Assembly: GCA_964585635.1 (NCBI GenBank)
Contig: CAZPEV010000034.1
Span: forward strand, 1 to 23,218
Source of the DNA: CAZPEV01 sp964585635
GTDB taxonomy: Bacteria; Zixibacteria; MSB-5A5; GN15; JAAZOE01
Length of the DNA stretch: 23,218 nucleotides
Reading direction: 5' to 3'
Below the pieces are notes generated by a model. It made no database searches. It saw nothing but the letters and a program-made list of their open reading frames with translations, and had not been told where the DNA came from. The translations under genes were made by a program, and so were the position numbers. Shown here piece after piece: positions 7,172-13,211 of the stretch. Numbering within the stretch: the stretch's first letter is position 1; every line of letters begins with the position of its first letter.

Positions 7172-8749
7172 CTACCACCAGACCTGGCGGCCGTCCGCGA
7201 TGGTAAAGATCCGCTCCTCGCGGTCGGAATCTTTCGCCACCAGCCAGTAGAGACCATCGACCGGGATGCGCTCGAAAGTAATGCTTCCATTGTCGTCGGC
7301 TATCATCTTACCCGCAGACTGCCAGCCCTCACTCCAATACGATAACTCGTACTCCTGGCCGGGCGTCAGAAATGCCATGGCCACACCATCGGTTGAGGCG
7401 TCCAGCTGCCGCCGTGTCGTGGAAACCAAATGAGCCGCGATAACGCTGTCGGCGCGAGCAACCAGCGGTGTCATGCCGCAGTCATTGCGCAAAATGAAGG
7501 GCGGCCCGCAGGGAACGACCTTCTCATTGAGATACAGCGCCGGAAGGTACATGATGCTGCGTCCCATGTCGCTGAACGTCGCCGTGGCGCCGGTTATCTT
7601 GCTCCAGTGAATCGGTTGCCATTCGCCGGAATTGAAAACGCAAAGGTAGGCGATATCGACCGAATCAGGAACAGGCGCCGTCAGGTTTACCATAACCCGG
7701 CAGACATCGACATAGTCGGCAGTGACATCGGTATAGCTTTTGCCGGCCAGCCAGCCGGGGAGTTTATCCTGCTTGTGCTCCTGAAAGGCCAGGTTCTGCG
7801 GCTGTTTGCCGAACATCTTGCGATACACCTTGGCCAACTTGTTGGCCAGATGATATTCGCCGGGGTTGGCCTCGGCCCCCATGAACGGCACCACCTGGCC
7901 GTCGCGCGTCAGGATGGCATTCCAGGCATGGTTGTTGCCGGCGTCGGCCCAGAACGGCGTGTAGTCGCTGGTGACCGCCAGGCCGTTGGCCCGCATGGCA
8001 TAGATGGCCAGATTGGTCATATCCTCGCAGCGTCCCTTGCCGGCGGCGCGCATTTCGGCCAGCCCCTGGTCGGTCGGATGATAATAGTAACGGGGATCGA
8101 ACCCAAACCAGGTGATGAGATCTTTGTTGATCAGCTTGGCTGCCTCGACCGGATCGGAGGAGTCGTTCATTTGGTGGGGTAGATCTCTGTATTTTTCCCA
8201 GAAGAAGCTACGCCAGTCTTCCAACGGCTCATTGCTCCCGCGATACGGAAGGACATAATCGCAGAATTGCCGGAAGGTAAGATATTTCGCCCATGGTCTT
8301 TCGCGCCAGGCGCGGAAGGCATCGTCGATCTGCGAAATCAAGAAGTCGGCCGTAATTGTGCGGCAGTCATCGCTTACATCTTTCTTCTTGTAGTCGAGCG
8401 TGCCGTATTTCTTTTCCAGCGTGTCGAATGAGGCGGTGAGGGCATCATAGTTTGCATAGGAGAGAGGATCGAATGCGATGACCCGGCCGGTGGTGTCCTT
8501 GATAACATAGGTGACTTAGCTGTTTCGTTCCATTTTCCCGATCAGATTAACGGCGGCGCGGGACTTAAGTGTATCCTTGGCGTCTATGTAATGCTTCAGC
8601 ACTTTTTCCAGTTCGCCGCGATTGGCTCCGGCCGAATCGAGCACGGCCGCAATCGGTGGGGGATAAGGGCTGGAATTTCTGTCGCCGGCCGACAAGACGG
8701 CGGCCGATATGGTCAGGATCAGCAATAGGCCGAATACAAATGCGCGCAT
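7172..8749 (-). pseudogene. Exported transglutaminase-like protein interrupted by an in-frame ochre codon
   Basis: One 525-codon frame is interrupted by a single TAA at 8516-8518. Before it are a signal peptide (MRAFVFGLLLILTISAAVLS) and a helical segment (LEKVLKHYIDAKDTLKSRAAVNLIGKM) typical of the N-terminus of FCB-group transglutaminase-domain proteins. After it the frame continues (VTYVIKDTTGRVIAFDPLSY) into the transglutaminase core. GRCEDMTNLAIYAMRANGLA supplies the nucleophilic cysteine (residue about 239) and NNHAWNAI the histidine (about 274). The third catalytic residue is not obvious. A C-terminal beta-rich part of about 200 residues ends the protein. In known members the role of this fold is cross-linking or proteolysis. 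Only a 77-residue peptide would be made unless the TAA is bypassed or is an error. Confidence 0.8.
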
Positions 8750-8791
8750 GTCGCCCTCACTGGCATGATGGTTGTGCGTTATCTGATGGTG

Positions 8792-8821
8792 AATCTGGCG
8801 ACAAAGGGGTGGGGATGTCAA
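8792..8821 (-). promoter_or_regulatory. Probable promoter of the transglutaminase-like gene
   Basis: On the minus strand a perfect TTGACA (8816-8821) is followed after 18 bases by CAGATT (8792-8797), a weak -10 matching three of six consensus bases. The start ATG at 8749 lies about 43 bases downstream and is preceded by GAGGGCGAC. Position and the perfect -35 support it; the -10 does not add much. Confidence 0.5.
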
Positions 8822-8862
8822 GGACTTTCGCCGAGGGAGAGTGAAGATGGCCCACTAGTGAT

Positions 8863-8910
8863 GTCCTTGTTCGATAGGACAACTACGATTTCCCGCCCAC
8901 AGGGGCGGGG
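8863..8910. repeat. Two adjacent hairpins in the gap between broken genes
   Basis: GTCCT (8863-8867) pairs with AGGAC (8876-8880), and CCCGCCC (8892-8898) pairs perfectly with GGGCGGG (8903-8909) around ACAG. The tail of the second hairpin, GGCGGGGCACC, resembles the GGCGGGCCACC tail of the REP copy at 9968-10010. It may be a diverged member of the same repeat family. No run of T follows on either strand, so they are not simple terminators. The rest of 8822-8952 shows no gene. Confidence 0.4.
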
Positions 8911-8952
8911 CACCCTGCAGACTGCCAGTGTCCAAAACGGCAAACCGCCGCA

Positions 8953-9288
8953 CTACCGCAGGATCACAAACCGGTTATCGTTGAACCTTTTCAGCGGCAC
9001 GGTGAATCGTTCGCGGGCCAGTTCCTCACCCGTCTTGGGATGACGCAAAATAGCCACAAATGATGCATCAAGCAAGGTTTCAGTAGTCGGTATCATTGGG
9101 CCATACCAAGTCCATCTGGGCCCGTAGACATCCTCCTTCCCCCGAAAGTAATTATGTATACCGGAATAGAAGGTATCGGTTGGCATTACACAGGCCGTGT
9201 TGCCACTGCTTGGATATCGTAAACATAGCGAGTCGATATAAACAACTCCAAGCGTATCAATCACGGATGCATTCTTCGTCTTATTCAT
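8953..9288 (-). pseudogene. Probable C-terminal remnant of an unrecognised gene next to a REP element
   Basis: From ATG 9288 to TAG 8953 the frame gives 111 residues, unrecognised, with a composition that looks coding (VDSLCLRYPSSGN-like middle, ending ELARERFTVPLKRFNDNRFVILR). The open frame extends further upstream to 9402, but that part is a translation of the REP hairpin at 9301-9343 and of transposase-flanking DNA, so it is not original protein. ATG 9288 has no ribosome binding site and no promoter was seen. The simplest reading is that the 5' part of the gene was lost where the REP/RAYT unit now lies. It could still be a short intact gene; the function is unknown. Confidence 0.45.
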
Positions 9289-9300
9289 ATATCTTACTTG

Positions 9301-9343
9301 ACCGGTGGCCCACTCCGCCTTTGGCGGGGTGGGTTCCCGCTTT
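9301..9343 (-). repeat. REP-like palindromic element, left copy
   Basis: Read on the minus strand it is AAGCGGGAACCCACC, then the stem CCGCC-AAA-GGCGG, then AGTGGGCCACC. The stem extends to CCAC/GTGG beyond one mismatch. It is an inverted copy of the element at 9968-10010: the flanking 15 bases and the AAA loop are identical, while the stem sequence differs with pairing kept. It lies about 60 bases beyond the 3' end of the transposase remnant. Confidence 0.75.
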
Positions 9344-9402
9344 ACTTGCATACACCGCATCACCTCTGGCAACACGGACATCATATCCAGTCCTGCCGCC
9401 AA

Positions 9403-9935
9403 TCAAAATACAACTCCATCGACTTCCAATACCACTCCGGCCATATCATTATACCATCGGTAACTCGACCACGGCCACTCTCCCGGTTCAGATACCAGAC
9501 CCGCACGTACCGGATTCAGGTGGCAATACTCGATCTTCTCCCGAACCGTCTCAGGCGTCCGGCAATTGTGGTCATAACATCGCCGTTGCCAAAACGCATA
9601 CCGTTGCCGACCTGCCCGTTGGATTATCAACTGCGATAGGACCGGGTGGTTTAGCTTCCGCCATGATTCCAAAATCCGCCGCCCGACCGGGACTTGATTT
9701 GACCGATCACAAAGCCCAGTTCGACAGCATCGGGCGGATAGATGATGACATGGACATGACTTGGCATGATAACGTAGCCCAGGAGAGCAAACCCGTGTCA
9801 AGACCTCGCCTTGTCGATTTCCTTCAGCATAATCCGTATCTCTCGTTCTCCTCGCAGCAACCGGAGACGACGATAGCAGGAGAAATTGACCGCGCGGACG
9901 GTCCCTAAATGGTCATAATGTCGAAGGCGAGGCAT
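9403..9935 (-). pseudogene. REP-associated tyrosine transposase (RAYT, Y1 HUH family), inactivated
   Basis: The start MPRLRHYDHLGTVRAVNFSC at ATG 9935 is typical of RAYT proteins. After KEIDKARS a TGA at 9798-9800 interrupts the frame, which then continues in phase with HGFALLGYVIMPSHVHVII. The HVH in this stretch is the HUH metal motif. Around 9677-9690 the frame shifts by one base. The next frame carries RRILESWRKLNHPVLSQLII and then EKIEYCHLNPVRAGLVSEPGE and WPWSSYRWYND, the usual C-terminus. One stop plus one frameshift make it inactive. Such enzymes cut and move REP hairpins, and matching hairpins flank it. Restored, the protein would be about 177 residues, the normal family size. Confidence 0.88.
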
Positions 9936-9967
9936 GGTGCATACATTAATGCATTCGTCGTTTATCG

Positions 9968-10010
9968 TCAAGCGGGAACCCACCTCAGCAAAGCTGAGGC
10001 GGGCCACCAG
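9968..10010 (+). repeat. REP-like palindromic element, right copy
   Basis: On the plus strand it reads AAGCGGGAACCCACC, then stem CCTCAGC (9983-9989), AAA loop, GCTGAGG (9993-9999), then CGGGCCACCAG. It is in the opposite orientation to the copy at 9301-9343 and begins 33 bases upstream of the RAYT start codon. The stem differs from the left copy at paired positions so that pairing is preserved. Confidence 0.75.
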
Positions 10011-10018
10011 ACCACCGG

Positions 10019-10054
10019 ATCTGATCGTCAGATTACAATCCGCCTTCGGCGAAT
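10019..10054. repeat. Two further small palindromes beside the REP
   Basis: ATCTGA-TCG-TCAGAT (10019-10033) is a perfect six-pair palindrome. At 10038-10054 the minus strand gives ATTCGCC-GAA-GGCGGAT, seven pairs including one G-U. They follow the right REP by only a few bases and may be additional parts of a composite REP (BIME-like) block. Between 10055 and about 10215 no gene or clear element was seen. Confidence 0.45.
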
Positions 10055-10215
10055 CAGGACCCGACGAAACGTCAATTTCCCATATCAAATTAATCCATTC
10101 GGGGGAATGTCAAGCCTAATTCCGGGACAAAACAAGGATGTCGGGCTTCTCATCCCGTTTGTTTCAGGCGTCCGACGGCGTCCGCCGCGCACAAGCTCCA
10201 GTTGTCTGAAAGGCC

Positions 10216-10262
10216 AAAAAGAAAGGCGGCCGCAGGCAGGGGGTTGGAGCTAGCGACCGCCT
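10216..10262 (-). terminator. Rho-independent terminator of the candidate small RNA
   Basis: On the minus strand AGGCGGTCGC pairs with GCGGCCGCCT (ten pairs, one G-U) around a 19-base loop, followed at once by TTTCTTTTT. Only the minus strand has the T-rich tail and the complete stem. Confidence 0.6.
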
Positions 10263-10370
10263 CGTGCCGGGCATCCTGTTGTCAGTCCAGATGCCGCCCG
10301 GCAGGTTGGGCCATGAGGGGCGTATGGCCCAGCAAGGGGCATTTGCGAAAAGCTTCTCCGCACTATGACG
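10216..10370 (-). ncRNA. Candidate structured small RNA of unknown class
   Basis: Read on the minus strand, this GC-rich block holds four hairpins in a row: GCGGAGA/UUUUCGC (10345-10361), GGGCCAT/ATGGCCC (10308-10330), TGCCGGGC/GCCCGGCA (10265-10303), and a terminator stem (10224-10262) followed by TTTCTTTTT. In two stems the non-Watson-Crick positions are G-U on the minus strand but A-C on the plus strand, which indicates that the minus strand is the RNA. TATATT at 10377-10382 is a reasonable -10 about seven bases before the proposed start; no good -35 is seen. It has no coding frame. It lies beyond the rpoD terminator, so it would be an independent transcript of about 155 nt. I do not recognise tmRNA, SRP, RNase P or 6S signatures. 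Confidence 0.5.
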
Positions 10371-10529
10371 ACCTGTAATATATATCAGTTTGATCGAAAG
10401 TGCGAAAAAACTTTATATCTTCTAGAGATAATAATGCGTTTGCCGCCCCGAAGTTCCCCAATTTGCAGGAATTCTTTAGGCCCGTGCGACCGGACTTGAA
10501 ACGGTTCGTGGACGCGCTTGAATATATGC
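10371..10529. other. AT-rich spacer with no supported gene
   Basis: The stretch holds a -10-like TATATT for the small RNA (10377-10382), AT-rich sequence to about 10430, and a G/C-mixed part to 10529. A 60-codon minus-strand frame (10385-10567) runs through the rpoD terminator hairpin and is not credible. A 21-codon plus-strand frame from ATG 10434 has no ribosome binding site. I see no gene here. Confidence 0.5.
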
Positions 10530-10560
10530 AAAAACCCCGCCATTTTGGCGGGGCTTTTGC
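10530..10560 (-). terminator. Strong rho-independent terminator after rpoD
   Basis: CCCCGCCA (10535-10542) pairs with TGGCGGGG (10546-10553) around a three-base loop. On the minus strand five Ts follow; on the plus strand CTTTTG follows, so it may work both ways, but minus is stronger. It lies about 25 bases beyond the rpoD stop codon. Confidence 0.88.
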
Positions 10561-10579
10561 ATAGCATTAACGATATTTC

Positions 10580-11434
10580 CTAGCTGAGATAGGCGCGCAA
10601 CGACCGGCTGCGCGAGGCGTGCCGCAACCGCCGAATCGCCTTTTCCTTGATCTGCCGCACCCTTTCCCGAGTAAGATTGAACCGGGCGCCGATCTCTTCC
10701 AGCGTGAGCGCCTTTTCGGCGTTGAGACCGAAATAGAGGTTGATGACCTCCGACTCGCGCGGCGTCAGCGTATCCAGCGCTTTTTCGATTTCAACCCGCA
10801 ACGACATATCCAACAGCGCCTCGTCCGGACCAGGCTGATATTCGTCCTCGAGTATGTCGATCAACGAGTTATCCTCGGAGACGGAAAACGGCTGGTCCAA
10901 CGACAGGTGCGAATTGGAGATCTTCAGCGTGTCGGACACCTCGCTTTCGGAAAGCTCCAATTCCTTGGCGATCTCGTCGGGCGAGGGGTTCCGCCCGTAG
11001 GTCTGCTCCAGGGAGGAGGATACTTTCCCGATCTTATGCAGAGTGCCGACGCGGTTGAGAGGCAACCGGACGATGCGGCTCTGCTCGGCTAACGCCTGCA
11101 GAATCGCCTGCCGGATCCACCAGACCGCATAGGAGATGAACTTAAAGCCGCGGGTTTCATCAAACCGCTTGGCGGCTTTGATCAGGCCGATATTACCCTC
11201 GTTGATAAGGTCTGCCAGGGAGAGTCCTTGGTTTTGGTAATTTTTGGCCACGCTCACGACGAAGCGCAGGTTGGCCTTGGTCAGTTTCTCCAAGGCCCGT
11301 TTGTCGCCCTGTCGGATGCGTCGGGCCAGCTTGACTTCTTCCTCGGCCGTTATCAACGGGGTAGAACCGATCTCCCGGAGATACAGATCCAGAGACCGAT
11401 CCTCGTCCCGATACCGTCTTGACTGCTTAGCCAC
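10580..11434 (-). CDS. rpoD: Primary RNA polymerase sigma factor (RpoD/SigA, short form)
   Basis: The 284-residue sigma-70 factor directs RNA polymerase to housekeeping promoters. Region 1.2 is at about 12-45 (SLDLYLREIGSTPLITAEEE). Region 2 includes RFDETRGFKFISYAVWWIRQ at 90-109, the -10 recognition and melting helix. Region 3 follows (LPLNRVGTLHKIGKV), and region 4 with its helix-turn-helix is LTLEEIGARFNLTRERVRQIKE near 243-264, which reads the -35. It lacks region 1.1 and the long non-conserved insert, as in Bacteroidetes-type RpoD of similar length. The start is GTG; AAGGAGG lies 13 bases upstream, a long spacing. It follows htrA by only 46 bases with no clear promoter between, so the two are probably co-transcribed. 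Confidence 0.95.
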   Translation of the reverse strand: MAKQSRRYRDEDRSLDLYLREIGSTPLITAEEEVKLARRIRQGDKRALEKLTKANLRFVVSVAKNYQNQGLSLADLINEGNIGLIKAAKRFDETRGFKFISYAVWWIRQAILQALAEQSRIVRLPLNRVGTLHKIGKVSSSLEQTYGRNPSPDEIAKELELSESEVSDTLKISNSHLSLDQPFSVSEDNSLIDILEDEYQPGPDEALLDMSLRVEIEKALDTLTPRESEVINLYFGLNAEKALTLEEIGARFNLTRERVRQIKEKAIRRLRHASRSRSLRAYLS

Positions 11435-11480
11435 TTACTGTTCTAAGCCTCCTTAGGGAACCACGTCTGCGATGGAAGGT

Positions 11481-12986
11481 CTACCGGCCCGGCCGAATGG
11501 CCGCCATGCCGGTATTCCCCTCCGTATCTATGATAATCAACGGTATTGAATTTTTCCTGTCCTTAAGGCTGGCCACCGCGCTTCGGTAGTCGTCGAGGTC
11601 GCGTATCTCATATTTGTCGATCTCGACGATCGTCACACCCGGGACCAGGTTGGCCCGGTACGCGGGCGAGCTGGGGACCACTTCGACGACCATCACGCCG
11701 GTCGACTGGCAGTCGACACCGAACTGGTACGCCAGATCGGGGGTGCATTCGGCCACCGCCATCCCGTACCAATAATCATCGTCGTACGGCGCTTGCCCCG
11801 GCGAATCCATCGCCTGATTGGATTTGGCCAAATCACCGATGGTGACAGCCAAATTCATCGCCTGGCCGTTACGCAAAACCCCCAGTTCAATCGTGCTGTT
11901 GATCGGCGTCGTCGATACCTGGAACCGGAAATCATCGGCATCACTTATCGGTTTGCCGTTATATTTGACGATCAAATCCCCCGGACGGAGGCCGGCGGCG
12001 GCGGCCGGAGAATTTCGCATGACTTTTCTGAACGTAACCGCGGGCACGGTCAAATTCATCTCGCGAGCGACCTCGCGCGGGACATCGGTGACTTCCGCCA
12101 GACCAAGCCAGCCGCGAATGACCTTGCCGTGAGAAATCAGATCGGGCACCACCGCTCGCGCAAAGTCGATCGGAATGGCAAAGCCGATTCCCACCGAACT
12201 GCCGGTCGGCGATGATATGGCGGCGTTTACTCCCACCGCCTCCCCCTTGAGGTTCAGCAACGGTCCGCCGGAATTGCCGGGGTTGATCGAGGCATCCGTC
12301 TGAATATAGTTTTGATAGGTGACGCTGCCGTCGGCAAAATGAAGATTCTTCCGCCCCGTAGCCGAGACGACGCCGGCTGTGACAGTGCGATCTAATCCCT
12401 GCTGCGGGAACGGATTACCGATGGCCACGACCCATTCGCCGATATGCAAATCCTCGGAGTGACCAAACGAAATGACCGGCAGATCCTGATTGGCTTCAAT
12501 CTTCAGAACCGCCAGGTCGGTGCCCGGATCAGTGCCAACCAGCTTTGCGGCGTAAGATTCCGTCCCGGAAAGAGTTACGTTGATCTTGTCGGCCCCTTCA
12601 ATGACATGATTATTGGTCAGGATATACCCTTCCTTGCGGAATATAAAACCGGTGCCGTAGGATCGGTACGTCCGGGGATGATTCAACCCGAAAAAGCGAA
12701 AATACTCGTCCATCGGTGTGCCGCGGTAATTATTCTCCGATTCCGCCGTAATATTCACCACCGCATCCCGCGCCGTCGCCACCACGTTGATAAAGGGGGT
12801 GGAGAAATCCACGGGCCGGTCCTGCAATTGGGCCGGCGGGGAGACATCGGGATGATCCTTGGCGATAATGGGAGTCGAGGGCAAATCGAGCATGGAGGCA
12901 ATGATAATGCCCACAAATATAAAAAATCCGGCAAAGAGCACAGATGAAAACACCCGCCTGCCGGCGTTAAACGCGCCTGACTTCAC
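11481..12986 (-). CDS. Periplasmic serine protease/chaperone, DegP/HtrA family
   Basis: This 501-residue protein is a Do-like protease that degrades or refolds damaged envelope proteins. An N-terminal membrane segment (residues about 11-33, VFSSVLFAGFFIFVGIIIAS) anchors or exports it. The trypsin-like domain has the full triad: H127 in TNNHVI, D157 in TDLAVLK and S239 in NPGNSGGP. Two PDZ domains follow, about 290-385 (GWLGLAEVTDVPREVA, GLRPGDLIVKYNG) and about 405-500 (GVMVVEVVPSSPAYRANLVPG). The start is GTG 12986, with GGAGG seven bases before it. A strong promoter lies at 13015-13042. rpoD is next downstream. The exact subtype (DegP, DegQ or DegS) cannot be assigned. Confidence 0.92.
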   Translation of the reverse strand: MKSGAFNAGRRVFSSVLFAGFFIFVGIIIASMLDLPSTPIIAKDHPDVSPPAQLQDRPVDFSTPFINVVATARDAVVNITAESENNYRGTPMDEYFRFFGLNHPRTYRSYGTGFIFRKEGYILTNNHVIEGADKINVTLSGTESYAAKLVGTDPGTDLAVLKIEANQDLPVISFGHSEDLHIGEWVVAIGNPFPQQGLDRTVTAGVVSATGRKNLHFADGSVTYQNYIQTDASINPGNSGGPLLNLKGEAVGVNAAISSPTGSSVGIGFAIPIDFARAVVPDLISHGKVIRGWLGLAEVTDVPREVAREMNLTVPAVTFRKVMRNSPAAAAGLRPGDLIVKYNGKPISDADDFRFQVSTTPINSTIELGVLRNGQAMNLAVTIGDLAKSNQAMDSPGQAPYDDDYWYGMAVAECTPDLAYQFGVDCQSTGVMVVEVVPSSPAYRANLVPGVTIVEIDKYEIRDLDDYRSAVASLKDRKNSIPLIIIDTEGNTGMAAIRPGR

Positions 12987-13014
12987 TTCTCATCCTCCAG
13001 CGGTGTAGCCACGT

Positions 13015-13042
13015 AATATATGACAAATCTATTGACTGTCAA
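13015..13042 (-). promoter_or_regulatory. Sigma-70 promoter of htrA-rpoD
   Basis: On the minus strand TTGACA (13037-13042) and TATATT (13015-13020) are separated by 16 bases. The predicted start lies about 20 bases before the GTG at 12986, so the leader is short. An A/T-rich stretch just upstream (13043-13070) could act as an UP element. It uses consensus elements of the primary sigma factor that the second gene encodes. Confidence 0.8.
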
Positions 13043-13119
13043 GTTCAAATTATTTTTAGTTTTTATGGATTTTCCTAGCTCCCCAACGATATGCTCTTAG
13101 CCACAATTCATCTTCTCCC

Positions 13120-13146
13120 GGCCGTAACGCCCAATAAAGTACGGCC
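13120..13146. repeat. Inverted repeat between cnnM and htrA
   Basis: GGCCGTA (13120-13126) and TACGGCC (13140-13146) form a perfect seven-pair stem around 13 bases. A second imperfect stem, GGTTCCGG/CCGGAAACC (13184-13212), overlaps the cnnM stop. Neither is followed by a clear T run on the minus strand. They may end the cnnM transcript in a rho-dependent way or regulate htrA. No gene was seen in 13043-13211. Confidence 0.4.
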
Positions 13147-13211
13147 TCGCATCCGATAAAGTTGTACATTTCTGAAGAATTTTGGTTCCGGCCTGTCGGT
13201 AGACCGGAAAC

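Larger units (their letters stand above)
9301..10010 (-). mobile_element. REP-RAYT unit: dead transposase between two inverted REP hairpins
   Basis: The unit consists of a REP-like hairpin at each end (9301-9343 and 9968-10010, in opposite orientation) and a RAYT transposase remnant (9403-9935) between them. RAYT proteins are single-copy HUH nucleases that recognise REP hairpins with the same foot sequences, so the arrangement is what that family predicts. Target duplications were not identified. Outer boundaries are set by the REP copies and could extend further, as more palindromes lie at 10019-10054. Confidence 0.65.

Noticed and set aside
3486..9800. Stop-codon reassignment or selenocysteine/pyrrolysine coding as explanation for the internal stops
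   Set aside because: Three different stop codons are involved, all three are used as ordinary terminators in this window, and no recoding hairpin was evident; point mutation or error is simpler.
9936..10088. Upstream extension of the RAYT frame to 10088
   Set aside because: It translates the REP hairpin and flanking palindromes; the family N-terminus MPRLRHYDHLG starts at 9935.
10250..10330. Possible tRNA or SRP RNA in the structured block
   Set aside because: No TPsiC-like GGTTCGAATC or cloverleaf spacing was found, and the conserved SRP GGAAGG core is absent.
10385..10567. A 60-codon minus-strand open frame after rpoD
   Set aside because: Its first codons are the rpoD terminator hairpin, it has no ribosome binding site, and its product resembles nothing known to me.
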